A stretch of DNA of 64,000 nt from CAVRQM01 sp965246915 (GCA_965246915.1 CBDFGB010000004.1:1-64000), one strand, 5' to 3'; counted from the stretch's first letter, positions 15,957-24,515 are shown. Notes: generated by a model not told the origin, from the sequence alone. Translations and numbers: made by a program.

Positions 15957-16679
15957 TCAGCGCAAGCCGGTCTGCGCCAGGCGTTTTTGAGCCGTCTCTC
16001 GCCAAGGCGCGTCCTGCGGGGCGGCCGCCAGCGCGCGGGCGAAAAGATCCGCCGCTTCGGCATCGACCAAGCCGCCCTCGACCATCGTCCGCGCCTCGGC
16101 GGCCATCGCGGCGAGGTCCGGCTCGAAACGGATCGCCACGGCCTTTCGCCACGCCTCGGCCGCGCCCGGCAGATTGCCGCGCCCTTCCTCGGCGTTGCCC
16201 AGGAGCACGTAGCCCTCACGCGCGAGTTCCGACGTCTGGTCAAGCTTGGACAGCCGATCGCGCAAGGTACGGATGAGCGTGTCCGTCTCCGCGACGCGCT
16301 GGGTCGCGAGCGCCGTGCGAGCAGAGAGGGGCATCGCCGGCATGCGCGGCTGGCCCCCGACCATGTAGAGCAGCGCGGCGGCCAACGGCACGACGAACGG
16401 CACCGCGTAGGCGATCGCGCGCGGCCCCGCGTGTCGCGCGGTCGGCGCGAGTTCGGCCGCCGCCAGAAGCCGCCGCTGCACCTCAAGGCGGGCCGCCGCG
16501 TATTCCGTCTCGGCCAGCGTTCCTTCGGCCAGATCGCGTTCCAGTTCGGCAAGCTGTCCGCGATGCAGCGCCATGGCGGCTTCCCGCCGATCGCGCCCCG
16601 TCCGGTCGCGGCGCAGCGTCACGGCAAGCGGCAGAAGCGCCAGGATCACCAGGGCGATTGCCGCCAAGGCCGTCGTCAC
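15957..16679 (-). CDS. ccmI: Cytochrome c maturation protein CcmI
   Basis: Apocytochrome c chaperone of the System I haem-ligation complex, passing apoprotein to CcmF/H. Seen: 240 aa; N-terminal membrane helix (TTALAAIALVILALLPLAV), a leucine-rich cytoplasmic loop (RGQLAELERDLAEGTLAETE), a second helix (YAVPFVVPLAAALLYMVGG), then a TPR-like C-terminal region with LGNAEEGRGNLPGAAEAWRKAV. GTG at 16679 overlaps the ccmH stop (GTGA). Last gene of the ccm operon; convergent with the repeat-protein gene, 3 bp apart. Confidence 0.88.
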   Translation of the reverse strand: MTTALAAIALVILALLPLAVTLRRDRTGRDRREAAMALHRGQLAELERDLAEGTLAETEYAAARLEVQRRLLAAAELAPTARHAGPRAIAYAVPFVVPLAAALLYMVGGQPRMPAMPLSARTALATQRVAETDTLIRTLRDRLSKLDQTSELAREGYVLLGNAEEGRGNLPGAAEAWRKAVAIRFEPDLAAMAAEARTMVEGGLVDAEAADLFARALAAAPQDAPWRETAQKRLAQTGLR

Positions 16680-17116
16680 GTGAGCAAGTTCTCCAGGCGG
16701 CGGCGCTCGGTTTCGTCGAGAGGCACGGCCGGCGTGACGCGCGCGCGGCGGCTGAGCGCGATCGCGCCACCGCCGATCAGCAGCGCGAGGAACGGCGAGC
16801 CCCACAGGACGAACGTCGCCGCATTGAAGGGGGGACTTAGGCGGACGAAATCGCCGTAGCGCTCGACGAGCCAGCCGGTGACCTGATCGTCGGTCTCGCC
16901 GGCGGCGACCCGGGTGCGGACGATCTTTCGTAGATCATGGGCGAGGTCGGCACCGCTGTCCTCGATGCTCTCGTTCTGGCACACGAGGCATCGCAGTTGT
17001 TTGCCGATTGCGACAGCGCGTGCCTCGGACGCCGGGTCAGGCAACGCCTCCGCCGGGTCGCTGATCGCCCATGCGGGGGCGGCCATAAGCATGAACAGGA
17101 AGGCCAGTCGGATCAT
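16676..17116 (-). CDS. ccmH: Cytochrome c maturation protein CcmH
   Basis: Periplasmic-facing thiol oxidoreductase that reduces apocytochrome CXXCH cysteines for haem attachment. Seen: 146 aa; signal peptide ending AWA, the redox motif LRCLVCQNESIEDS with the Cys pair near residues 43 and 46, the ERYGDFVRLSPPF helix, and a C-terminal membrane anchor (FLALLIGGGAIAL). The ATG overlaps the ccmG stop (ATGA) and the TGA overlaps the ccmI GTG, so translation is coupled on both sides. Confidence 0.94.
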   Translation of the reverse strand: MIRLAFLFMLMAAPAWAISDPAEALPDPASEARAVAIGKQLRCLVCQNESIEDSGADLAHDLRKIVRTRVAAGETDDQVTGWLVERYGDFVRLSPPFNAATFVLWGSPFLALLIGGGAIALSRRARVTPAVPLDETERRRLENLLT

Positions 17117-17640
17117 GCGACGCGCAGACGCGGCGTCACGTCACTGTCCACCACCGACTCCGAAAGCGGACCGGAATAGTGCCAGCGCACGATGCCGGAG
17201 GGATCGACCAGGAACGTCTCGGGCACGCCGGTGACGCCGAAATCGATCGCAACGCGTCCCTTGGCGTCGGCGGCGATGCGCCGATACGGGTCGCCATGCC
17301 GGGTCAGGAAAGCGGCGGTGTCGGACGGCTTGTCCTTGTAGGCGATGCCGAACAGCGGCGCGCCGGTCTTGCCGAGGGCGTCCAGCACCGGAGCCTCCAC
17401 AATGCAGGGCTGGCACCAGCTGGCAAAGAAGTTCACGAGCACGGGCTTGCCGCCGGCGCGGAGGTCGGCGTCGGTGAACCCGTCTAGATCGAACGGCGGC
17501 ACGGGCTTGCCGACCAGCGGATGACCGACGCTGCGCGGGTCGAACGTGCCGCGGCTCATGCCACGCAGCATTTCCCAGAACGCCACGCCCGCTCCGCCGG
17601 CCACCGCCAGCGGCACGGCCAGCAGCCAGCGCCGGTTCAT
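17113..17640 (-). CDS. ccmG: Thiol:disulfide interchange protein CcmG/DsbE
   Basis: Membrane-tethered periplasmic thioredoxin supplying reductant for cytochrome c maturation. Seen: 175 aa; N-terminal anchor LLAVPLAVAGGAGVAFWEML; thioredoxin active site FFASWCQPCIVEAP near residue 75; the cis-Pro loop GVTGVPETFLVD. The ATG is embedded in a 14-nt tandem repeat that links it to the ccmF stop through two short reading frames (separate entry). Stop overlaps ccmH. Confidence 0.94.
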   Translation of the reverse strand: MNRRWLLAVPLAVAGGAGVAFWEMLRGMSRGTFDPRSVGHPLVGKPVPPFDLDGFTDADLRAGGKPVLVNFFASWCQPCIVEAPVLDALGKTGAPLFGIAYKDKPSDTAAFLTRHGDPYRRIAADAKGRVAIDFGVTGVPETFLVDPSGIVRWHYSGPLSESVVDSDVTPRLRVA

Positions 17641-17670
17641 TCGACATATCTCATTCGAGATATCTCATTC
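17638..17670 (-). repeat. 14-nt tandem repeat carrying an ATGA relay between ccmF and ccmG
   Basis: On the minus strand, GAATGAGATATCTC (17670-17657) is followed by GAATGAGATATGTC (17656-17643) and a third partial copy GAATGA (17642-17637). Each copy holds ATGA. The ccmF stop overlaps the first ATG; that frame (five codons, MRYLE) stops on the second ATG; the next five codons (MRYVE) stop on the third ATG, which is the ccmG start. The junction is thus three consecutive stop/start overlaps. Seen directly; functional coupling is inferred. Confidence 0.8.
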
Positions 17671-19644
17671 GGCGGGCACCGCCGTCGCGGGAATCGCGCG
17701 CCGCACGGGCGCGCCGATGCGCAACCGGCGATCCGAGAGGGACACGAGCCCGCCCGCCGCCATCACGAGCGCGCCGAGCCAGATCCAGGGGGCGAGGGGA
17801 TTCCAGTGCAGCCGCAGCACGGCGCCGCCGTCGCGTTCCTCGCCAAGGACCGCATACAGATCGCGAAACCCGTTCGTGCTGATCTTCGCCTCCGAGGTCG
17901 TGACCTGCTGCACCGGGAAACTTCGCCGCTCGGGCGCCAACGTCACGACCGGTCGCCCGTCATGGCTCACCGCGAGGGTGGCGACGCGCGCGCCGAAATT
18001 CGGGCCGTCGCGGTCGGCCAGGCTCACCAGCCGCCATTCGTAGCCGGCGACGGCCGCCGTCTCGCCGGGACGCAGCAGCACGATCTTCTGCTCCGCTAGC
18101 GACATGCCGGCGATCCCGGCGATCGTGACGCCGAGTCCGGCATGGGCCAACGTCGTGCCGAACGAGGACCGCGGCATGCTGATGAACCGGCGCAGGCTGG
18201 CACCCGGCGCGATCCGGAACAATTGCATCCGCTGCGCCACGTCGATGAAAGCGCCCAGGATCAGCCACGCGGCCGCGCCGAACGCGATGGCCGGCAGCAG
18301 CCCCGCCGCCGACCGCGATGCGGCGACCCCGATCCCTAGCGCGATCAGCGCCACCCACCACAGTTTCTGCAACGCCGGCCCGAGCTGCGCGCGTTTCCAC
18401 GGCAGCAGCGGCCCCAGCGGCATGGCGAAGAAGACCGGCACCGCAAGCGGCAGCACCGCCGCGTTGAAGAACGGCGCTCCCACAGACAATTTCTTGCCCA
18501 GCAACAGGTCGGCAAACAGAGGGTACATCGTCCCGGTGATGACGACCGCGGCGATCGAACAGAGCAACAGATTGTTCAGCAGCAAGGCGCTTTCGCGCGA
18601 GACTGGCGCGAACACGCCGCTGCTGGACAGGGACCCGGCCCGCCATGCGAACAGCAGCAGCGAGCCGCCGATCACCAGGGCCAGCAGCCCGAGAATGAAG
18701 ATGCCGCGCGTTGGGTCGTTGGCGAACGAATGCACGGAATTGAGGATGCCGGAGCGGACCAGGAAGGTGCCCGACAGCGACAGGGAAAACGTCCCGATCG
18801 CCAGCAAAACCGTCCACACTTTGAGCGCCTCGCGCTTCTCGACGACGATCGCCGAATGCAGCAGCGCGGTGCCGGTGAGCCAAGGCAGCAGCGAGGCGTT
18901 CTCGACCGGATCCCAGAACCAGAAGCCGCCCCAGCCCAGTTCGTAGTAGGCCCACCACGACCCGAGCGCGATCCCGCCGGTCAGCGCGCACCAGGCCGCG
19001 ACCGTCCAGGGGCGGACCCAGCGTCCCCATGCGGCATCGACCCGCCCCTCGAGCAAGGCGGCGACCGCGAAGGCGAACGGCACCGCGAAGCCGACATAGC
19101 CGAGGTAGAGGATCGGCGGATGCGAGGCGAGGCCGATATCCTGTAGCAGCGGGTTCATGTCGTGGCCGTCCAACGGCGGCGGCCACAGCCGAGTGAACGG
19201 GTTGCTGGTCAGCAGGCTGAACAGCTCGAACCCGGCCGCCGTGCCGCCCAACACGCCAATCACTCGCGCCCGCAATGGCGCCGGAAGATTGCCGCCGAAG
19301 AACGCGACGGCACCGCCACAGGTCGAAAGGATCAAGCACCACAGCAGGATCGAACCCTCGTGGTTACCCCAGACGCCGCTGATCTTGTACAGCAGCGGCT
19401 TCAGCGAATGGCTGTTCTCGGCGATGTTCAGTACGGAGAAATCATCGGTGAGCGAGCTCCAGAGCAGGCACGCAAACGCCGTCCCCAACGCCACGAACTG
19501 ACCGATCGCCAGGCCCGGAGCGGAGGCCATCAGCCGCGAATCGCCCCGCCAGGCACCCCAGATCGGCAAGATGGCCTGCGCGAACGCGAACGAGATCGCC
19601 AGCGCGAGCGCGAAATGGCCCAGTTCGGGGACGGCCGGCATCAT
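17665..19644 (-). CDS. ccmF: Haem lyase subunit CcmF
   Basis: Large polytopic membrane protein that ligates haem b to apocytochrome c with CcmH/I. Seen: 659 aa, about fifteen hydrophobic helices, and the WWD haem-handling domain (WWAYYELGWGGFWFWDPVE, then NASLLPWLTGTALLHS). Conserved His residues are present in the loops (GNHEGSILLW). Length is typical. Overlaps ccmE by ATGA upstream. Requirement in this organism is clear: PufC and the diheme cytochrome in this window need haem attachment. Confidence 0.96.
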   Translation of the reverse strand: MMPAVPELGHFALALAISFAFAQAILPIWGAWRGDSRLMASAPGLAIGQFVALGTAFACLLWSSLTDDFSVLNIAENSHSLKPLLYKISGVWGNHEGSILLWCLILSTCGGAVAFFGGNLPAPLRARVIGVLGGTAAGFELFSLLTSNPFTRLWPPPLDGHDMNPLLQDIGLASHPPILYLGYVGFAVPFAFAVAALLEGRVDAAWGRWVRPWTVAAWCALTGGIALGSWWAYYELGWGGFWFWDPVENASLLPWLTGTALLHSAIVVEKREALKVWTVLLAIGTFSLSLSGTFLVRSGILNSVHSFANDPTRGIFILGLLALVIGGSLLLFAWRAGSLSSSGVFAPVSRESALLLNNLLLCSIAAVVITGTMYPLFADLLLGKKLSVGAPFFNAAVLPLAVPVFFAMPLGPLLPWKRAQLGPALQKLWWVALIALGIGVAASRSAAGLLPAIAFGAAAWLILGAFIDVAQRMQLFRIAPGASLRRFISMPRSSFGTTLAHAGLGVTIAGIAGMSLAEQKIVLLRPGETAAVAGYEWRLVSLADRDGPNFGARVATLAVSHDGRPVVTLAPERRSFPVQQVTTSEAKISTNGFRDLYAVLGEERDGGAVLRLHWNPLAPWIWLGALVMAAGGLVSLSDRRLRIGAPVRRAIPATAVPAE

Positions 19645-20141
19645 CCGCCTGCTTTCGTGGTGGGCGTGAGCGTGTTCCAGGTCGCGGCCGGGGGCGGCGC
19701 CCCGTTCGCCGGATTCCAGCGGCCCGTTTTCTTCAGGGCCTCGACGACTTCCTTGGGCATGTAGGTCTCGTCGTGCTTGGCAAGCACTTCCTGGGCGGCG
19801 AACGTCCCGTCGCCCACGAGCGTGCCAAGGGCCACGATGCCCTGACCTTCACGGAACAGATCCGGCAGTATCCCGCGATAGGTCACGGTGACCGTGCCGA
19901 CCCCGTCGCTGACCCGGAACTTCGCCAGCGGCTCGGTTCCGGTCGATGCGCGGGACACGCTGCCGGCCTCTACCATGCCGCCGAGGCGGAAGCTGCGGTC
20001 GTGCGGGGCTTTGGCGATATCGGACGGGGCGAGGAAGAATGCGACGCCGTCGCCCAGCGCCGAAAGTGTAAGCGCGGCGGCGCTGCCGAGACCAAGGCCA
20101 CAGACCGCGAGTACCGCCATGCGCCGCTGTTTGCGGGTCAT
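19641..20141 (-). CDS. ccmE: Periplasmic haem chaperone CcmE
   Basis: Binds haem covalently through a histidine and shuttles it to CcmF. Seen: 166 aa; N-terminal anchor (MAVLAVCGLGLGSAAALTL), OB-fold core RLGGMVEAGSV and VTVTYRGILPDLFREGQG, and the haem-binding motif LAKHDETYMPKEV with the covalent His and following Tyr. ATG at 20141 chosen because it overlaps the ccmD stop (ATGA). The C-terminal tail is Pro/Ala-rich, as in relatives. Confidence 0.94.
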   Translation of the reverse strand: MTRKQRRMAVLAVCGLGLGSAAALTLSALGDGVAFFLAPSDIAKAPHDRSFRLGGMVEAGSVSRASTGTEPLAKFRVSDGVGTVTVTYRGILPDLFREGQGIVALGTLVGDGTFAAQEVLAKHDETYMPKEVVEALKKTGRWNPANGAPPPAATWNTLTPTTKAGG

Positions 20142-20275
20142 GTGCGGGCGCGCGGATCGAGGGCGGCGAGTCGCCTTCTGGCTCGGGCGGTCCGGACGGC
20201 CGCGTCGGCGATCAGCCATCCGGCGACCGCCATGGTGAGGCCGTAGGCGGCGGCGACGTAGGGCAAGTGCGTCAT
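20138..20275 (-). CDS. ccmD: Haem exporter subunit CcmD (small)
   Basis: Forty-five-residue single-span protein that stabilises haem-loaded CcmE on CcmC. Seen by translating the minus strand: starts MTHLPYVAAAYGLTMAVAGW, where the short helix follows the HLPYV..AY opening characteristic of CcmD, then an Arg-rich RTARARRRLAALDPRART tail. Its ATG overlaps the ccmC stop and its TGA overlaps the ccmE start (ATGA both sides). Short enough to be missed by length-limited gene finders; position in the operon makes the assignment strong. Confidence 0.88.
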   Translation of the reverse strand: MTHLPYVAAAYGLTMAVAGWLIADAAVRTARARRRLAALDPRART

Positions 20276-21045
20276 TCAACCCGCTCCGCCTGCGCCAGCA
20301 GCAACGCCCTGATCCGGCGTTCCATCACGCCGGCGCGGGTTCGCGCCAACACCAGGGCGATAAAGCCGAACGTGAAGCCGAGCGCGGTCAGGGCCAGCGG
20401 CCATAGCATGTCGGCCGACATCGAGGGCGCCCCGGTCAGGGTGATGGTCGCCGGCTGATGCAGCGTGTTCCACCAATCCACGGAGAATTTTATCACCGGC
20501 AGATTGACCACGCCGACCAGCGCCAGGATTGCCCCCGACCGATCGCCGCGCGTGGGATCGTCGAACGCGCGCACGAGCACGACGTGGCCAAGGTACAGGA
20601 AGAACAAGACGAGCACCGAGGTGAGCCGCGCGTCCCACACCCACCAGGCACCCCACATCGGCTTGCCCCAGATCGATCCCGTCGCGAGGCACAGGGCGGT
20701 GACGCCGGCACCGACCGGGGAGATTTCGCGCGCCGCGAGGTCGGCCAGAGGATGGCGCCAGATGATCGACGAGAGCGCGCAGACCGCGAGCATGACGTAG
20801 CCCATCGAGGCGAGCCAGGCGGCCGGGACATGCACATACATGATGCGCACCGCATCGCCCTGCTGCCAATCGGCCGGCGCGAAGGCGAGGCCCCACACGA
20901 TGCCGGCGATGCTGAGCGCGGCGGCGACGACGGTCAGCGGCGGCAACACGCGGCCGGACAACCGCAAGAACCGGCCTGGGTTGGCGAACCGGTGAAGACT
21001 GCGGCCGGCTTGGCGGCCGGTTGCCGCGATGAACGCTGCTTCCAT
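20272..21045 (-). CDS. ccmC: Haem exporter subunit CcmC
   Basis: Six-helix membrane protein that presents haem to CcmE. Seen: 257 aa with the WWD motif WGKPMWGAWWVWDARLTSVL and flanking His residues (MYVHVPAAWLA and later LGHVVLVRA). First gene of this ccm run; ccmA and ccmB, often just upstream, are not in the window, and the next genes (yciI, EVE) are divergent, so they must lie elsewhere. ATG at 21045; first residues are Ala-rich and an internal start is possible. Confidence 0.94.
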   Translation of the reverse strand: MEAAFIAATGRQAGRSLHRFANPGRFLRLSGRVLPPLTVVAAALSIAGIVWGLAFAPADWQQGDAVRIMYVHVPAAWLASMGYVMLAVCALSSIIWRHPLADLAAREISPVGAGVTALCLATGSIWGKPMWGAWWVWDARLTSVLVLFFLYLGHVVLVRAFDDPTRGDRSGAILALVGVVNLPVIKFSVDWWNTLHQPATITLTGAPSMSADMLWPLALTALGFTFGFIALVLARTRAGVMERRIRALLLAQAERVE

Positions 21046-21121
21046 GGCTTCACGATAAGGGCGTTTTGCCGAAGTTTGAAGCGGCTGTACGTTGAGGTTC
21101 GTTCATGCCGGAGAGCCGCCG

Positions 21122-21415
21122 ATGCTGTTTGCCCTGATCTGCACCGACAAACCGGACGCCCTCGACTTGCGCATGTCGACCCGGCCGGCGCATCTGGCCT
21201 TCTTGGAATCCCGGCTCGCCGAAATCGTCGAGGGGGGCGCGTTGCTGGACGGCGAAGGCATGCCGCGGGGCTCGTTGCTGGTCATCGAGGCGCCCGATCG
21301 TGCGGCCGCCGACGCGTTCGCCGCCGCCGACCCCTATGCGGTGGCCGGGGTGTTCGAGGCGGTGGTCATCCGCCCCTTCCGCGGCGTGTTCAAGGACGGG
21401 GCGAAGGTCGCCTGA
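21122..21415 (+). CDS. YciI-family protein
   Basis: Small ferredoxin-like-fold protein of the YCII family (dehalogenase/isomerase-like; physiological role generally unknown). Seen: 97 aa; MLFALICTDKPDALDLRMST opening and RPAHLAFLE with the family's His, then GMPRGSLLVIEAPD and DPYAVAGVFEAVVIRPF. ATG at 21122 is preferred over an upstream one at 21092 since the family fold starts here and GGAGAG is just upstream. Its stop overlaps the next ATG (TGATG). The pair yciI-EVE is a recurrent alphaproteobacterial neighbourhood. Confidence 0.9.
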   Translation: MLFALICTDKPDALDLRMSTRPAHLAFLESRLAEIVEGGALLDGEGMPRGSLLVIEAPDRAAADAFAAADPYAVAGVFEAVVIRPFRGVFKDGAKVA

Positions 21416-21831
21416 TGGCGCAGTGGCTGGTCAAGTCGGAGCCGGACGCTTTCTCCTGGGACATGCAGGTCAAGACTGCGGTCGAGCCCTGGACCGGAGT
21501 TCGCAACCACATGGCCCGCAACAACCTCGCCGCGATGCGCCTCGGCGAGCGCGCGTTCTTCTACCATTCGAACATCGGCAAGGAGATCGTGGGCGTCGTC
21601 GAGGTGGCCCGCGAGGCCTATCCGGACCCAACGGCCGAGAAGGGCGAGTGGGTGTGCGTCGACATGCGCGCGGTGGCACCGATGCCCGTCGCGGTGACCC
21701 TGGCCGCGATGAAGGCCGACCCCGCGCTCGAGGGTTTCGCGCTCCTGCGGCTGTCGCGTCTGTCGGTCGTGCCGGTGTCGGACGAACACTGGGCGCATAT
21801 CTGTCGCCTCGGCGGCTGGAAGCGGAGATAG
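21415..21831 (+). CDS. EVE-domain protein
   Basis: PUA-like EVE domain, a fold that recognises modified bases in nucleic acids. Seen: 138 aa covering essentially one domain: WLVKSEPDAFSWD, the binding-pocket segment WTGVRNHMARNNLAAMRLGE, FFYHSNIGKEIVGVVEVARE, and the C-terminal RLSRLSVVPVSDEHW. ATG at 21415 overlaps the yciI stop. No restriction-modification genes are near, so a housekeeping role as in other alphaproteobacteria is more likely than defence. Confidence 0.9.
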   Translation: MAQWLVKSEPDAFSWDMQVKTAVEPWTGVRNHMARNNLAAMRLGERAFFYHSNIGKEIVGVVEVAREAYPDPTAEKGEWVCVDMRAVAPMPVAVTLAAMKADPALEGFALLRLSRLSVVPVSDEHWAHICRLGGWKRR

Positions 21832-21970
21832 AGGCGAGCCGCGCGATCAGTGGGCGTCGCGTCCCGCGTAGTGCTCGTCGGACCCGGCCCAGGCGCGTCC
21901 GGGCCGTCAGTGTGACACCGTTGCGCAGAGGGCCGCGACGACCGGTGCCGCAACCGGCAAGCCGTTTGAA

Positions 21971-22447
21971 TCAGCCGAGCCGCTCGGCGCGGCAATCGAC
22001 GACCAGCACGAAATGTCCCAATTCGCGCGTCCGGGCCAGCGGTGTCGTAAGGGTATACGGGCAGGACTGGCTCGTGCTGATCCATCGATCGATCGCGATC
22101 TGATCTTCGAGGACGCCATGGGGCGGCGTCGTCGGCGGGAGAGCGAACGTCAGAACGCACCGGGACCGCCGGCACATGGTCGACGTCAGAGCATTCCTCG
22201 GGACCGCTCCGTCCGCCACGAAGGACGCGCGGAGCGCCGCCTCGGTCCGCCCCGCCCACGCCTCGTCGCGCGGCTCGCGCTCCACCTCGGCGGTCAGCGC
22301 ACCTAGCGCATCATGTTCCGCGTCCGGGGTATCGCGCAGTGCCGCGAGTTGCTGGTCCGAAGGCCCGCGGTCCGGCCCCGCCGACCCGACGCCGCAGGCG
22401 CAAGGCGACGCCAGCAGCAGCAGGATCGCGAGCCTTCGGATGGTCAC
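21971..22447 (-). CDS. Putative lipoprotein, unknown function
   Basis: No family recognised. Seen: 158 aa starting at a GTG (22447); hydrophobic N-terminus TIRRLAILLLLASPCACG with Cys at the end fits a lipoprotein or ordinary signal peptide, although the residue before the first Cys is Pro, which is unusual for a lipobox. The mature part contains four further Cys (TMCRRSRCVLTF, SQSCPY, VVDCRAE), so periplasmic disulfides are likely. Same strand as the next secreted-protein gene, 35 bp away, so possibly co-transcribed. Confidence 0.6.
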   Translation of the reverse strand: MTIRRLAILLLLASPCACGVGSAGPDRGPSDQQLAALRDTPDAEHDALGALTAEVEREPRDEAWAGRTEAALRASFVADGAVPRNALTSTMCRRSRCVLTFALPPTTPPHGVLEDQIAIDRWISTSQSCPYTLTTPLARTRELGHFVLVVDCRAERLG

Positions 22448-22482
22448 GGTTGAAATTCCGCGCCCGGCTGACCGTGGCGGGC

Positions 22483-22968
22483 TCAGTGGTTCCACACCGG
22501 GATCAATTGGCGCACGGTCGATACGTTGCCGCTCGGAAAGTCGAACTGGACGAAGGCGCCCGAGGGGTAGGATGGCAGCGGCGAGGGCGGCGCCACCCAG
22601 TTCACGCTGCCGCTCGGCGTGAGGGTTTTTGACGCCCCGCAGGAGACCGCGAAGTCCCCCGAATGGACGCAGAGCCGTGCCGTCATCACGCCCGCCGAGA
22701 CGGAGCCGCTGAACAGGACGTAACTGAGCTGCGTGACCGGCCAGTCGTTGACCATCGAGAGGTGGCAGTAGGCGCGCTGGCCGAAGCCGTAAAGCCAGTG
22801 CTGATATGGCATCGCAGTCGACGCGTTGAACGCCGGATACGGGATGCAAGTCGCGCCGTTGACCACCTCCGACCGCGTGGCGGCGTCGGCGGGCGAGGCC
22901 CCGCCCAGCGCGAGCGCGGCGAGCGTGCCGATCATCCAAACGTGTCCAAGGGTTCCGATGATTTTCAT
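22483..22968 (-). CDS. Secreted protein, unknown function
   Basis: No family recognised. Seen: 161 aa; signal sequence (GHVWMIGTLAALALGGASPA, cleavage after ADA), then a compact domain with four Cys (GATCIPYP, AYCHLSM, LCVHSGD, VSCGASK) and a Gly/Ser/Pro-rich beta-type pattern ending QLIPVWNH. ATG at 22968 is the only sensible start for the signal. Followed on the same strand by the putative lipoprotein gene. Composition fits an extracytoplasmic beta-sandwich, but this is only an impression. Confidence 0.65.
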   Translation of the reverse strand: MKIIGTLGHVWMIGTLAALALGGASPADAATRSEVVNGATCIPYPAFNASTAMPYQHWLYGFGQRAYCHLSMVNDWPVTQLSYVLFSGSVSAGVMTARLCVHSGDFAVSCGASKTLTPSGSVNWVAPPSPLPSYPSGAFVQFDFPSGNVSTVRQLIPVWNH

Positions 22969-23114
22969 GGCGTCGTCCTCCGCCGCGTCATTGCGACGTC
23001 GCCCGTGGTAATGGAATGTAACCGGGTCGCAAGAGACGCGCTTCACACTTCGCATTGTCGGCGATTGCCGTTGGCGACGGCGACGGCCGGGCTCACATTG
23101 TCCCAAACAGAAAG

Positions 23115-23549
23115 ATGAAAGCCCGCGCCATGGATATCCCAGCCGCTCCCACCCTCTGCCGGCTCGTCCGGGCAAGCACGTCGTTTATCGGCAAGCAAGG
23201 GTTGCATTATGCGGTCGGCATCTCCGCCGAGTCGGTCGGCGCGCAGGGCATCCATCTGCAGCTCGTGACGATCCCGCCGGGCGGCCGCGCCCGGGCGCAC
23301 AAGCACGCCACGCACGAGACGGCGATCTATGCGCTGACGGGAGAGTCCTGCGTGTGGCATGGCGCCCGCCTCGAGCATCACGCGGTCGTCAAACCGGGCG
23401 ATTTCTTCTACATCCCGGCCGACGTCCCGCATCTTCCCTACAATCCCAGCGTGACCGAAACGGCGGTCGCGGTTATCGCGCGCACCGACCCAAACGAGCA
23501 GGAGAGCGTCGTGCTGCTGCCGGAGCTGGAGGACCTCCATCCGGCTTGA
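23115..23549 (+). CDS. Cupin-domain protein
   Basis: Single-domain cupin of about 144 aa, function unknown. Seen: motif 1 as RAHKHATHETAIYALTGES (metal-binding His pair and Glu) and motif 2 as PGDFFYIPADVPHLPYNPS with a His. ATG at 23115 has a purine-rich AAACAGAAAG upstream; a second ATG at 23130 is a close alternative. Convergent with cbbR, 9 bp apart. Such cupins include small-molecule isomerases and sugar-binding proteins; no substrate can be assigned. Confidence 0.82.
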   Translation: MKARAMDIPAAPTLCRLVRASTSFIGKQGLHYAVGISAESVGAQGIHLQLVTIPPGGRARAHKHATHETAIYALTGESCVWHGARLEHHAVVKPGDFFYIPADVPHLPYNPSVTETAVAVIARTDPNEQESVVLLPELEDLHPA

Positions 23550-23558
23550 AGCATCACG

Positions 23559-24494
23559 CTACCGGCCCTGCGCGATCCCGGCCATCACGCTGCGCGGCAG
23601 GTAGCGGCCGCCTTCGTCGACCACGAACCGTCCCAACAACTCCGCCGCCGGGGTCAGGCGGCGCTGCGCCAGATGCACCACGTGCCAGCTGCGCATGAGC
23701 GGCAGACCCGCGACGTCGAGCACGATGAGCCGTCCGGTTTGATATTCGATATCGATCGTGTGCGCCGATAGGAACGCGATACCGAGACCCGCCATTACCG
23801 CCTGTTTCACCGTCTCGTTGCTCCCGATCTCCATGCCGATCCGTGGCACGAGGCCGATTTCCGCGAAAAAGCGTTCCATCACGGTGCGCGTGCCGCTGCC
23901 CGGTTCGCGGACCAGGAAGTTCTCGGCGGACAAATCCCGCGCGCGCAACGCGCGGGCATCGGCGAGCTTGTGATCCGGTGGCGCGACAACGACGTGCGGA
24001 TGCTCGCCGATCGGCCGTTGCGCGACCTCCAGCTCATCCGGGGGCCGTCCCATGATCACAAGGTCGACGTCGCGCTCGCGCAGCCGCTCGACGATTTCGG
24101 CCCGATTTCCCACGAAGAGTTTCACGTCGATACCGACATGCTCGCGCGCGAAGGCCGCCAGCACGCGCGGTGCGAAATATTTCGCCGTGCTGATGACCCC
24201 GACTTGCACGACACCCGTCCGGGCACCGGCCAGCGCCGCCAGCTCCGCCTCGCCGTCGGAGAACACGGCCTCGACGCGCCGCACCATGGTCAGAAGCAGG
24301 CGTCCGGCCTCTGTCGGAGTCATTCCCGTGGCCGATCGCTCGATCAGCGGAATACCCACCTGATCCTGAAGGAGCTTCATCTGGAGCGTGACCGCGGGCG
24401 GGGTCACGCCGATCGCGTGGGCGGCGGCGCTGACCGAGCCGGTTCGCGCGACAGCCGCGAAGACTCGCAGCTGCTTGAGCGTGACATGCCGCAT
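23559..24494 (-). CDS. cbbR: LysR-type Calvin-cycle regulator CbbR
   Basis: Transcriptional activator of the cbb operon responding to Calvin metabolites and redox state. Seen: 311 aa; N-terminal winged HTH (HVTLKQLRVFAAVARTGSVS, then AAAHAIGVTPPAVTLQMKLL), effector-binding domain with the typical VGVISTAKYFAPRVLAAF start. Encoded divergently from cbbF with a 99-bp gap that holds a CbbR-type box, the standard arrangement for this regulator. Identity rests on HTH family plus position. Confidence 0.92.
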   Translation of the reverse strand: MRHVTLKQLRVFAAVARTGSVSAAAHAIGVTPPAVTLQMKLLQDQVGIPLIERSATGMTPTEAGRLLLTMVRRVEAVFSDGEAELAALAGARTGVVQVGVISTAKYFAPRVLAAFAREHVGIDVKLFVGNRAEIVERLRERDVDLVIMGRPPDELEVAQRPIGEHPHVVVAPPDHKLADARALRARDLSAENFLVREPGSGTRTVMERFFAEIGLVPRIGMEIGSNETVKQAVMAGLGIAFLSAHTIDIEYQTGRLIVLDVAGLPLMRSWHVVHLAQRRLTPAAELLGRFVVDEGGRYLPRSVMAGIAQGR

Positions 24495-24498
24495 GGTG

Positions 24499-24515
24499 TT
24501 TCAGTTTTCCTGAAA
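24499..24515. promoter_or_regulatory. Probable CbbR operator
   Basis: TTTCAGTTTTCCTGAAA is a perfect 6-bp dyad (TTTCAG, CTGAAA) around five bases and contains TCA-N7-TGA, matching the T-N11-A / TNA-N7-TNA pattern known for CbbR. It lies 5 bp beyond the cbbR start codon, upstream of cbbF, so it could serve autoregulation and cbb activation. Confidence 0.7.
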
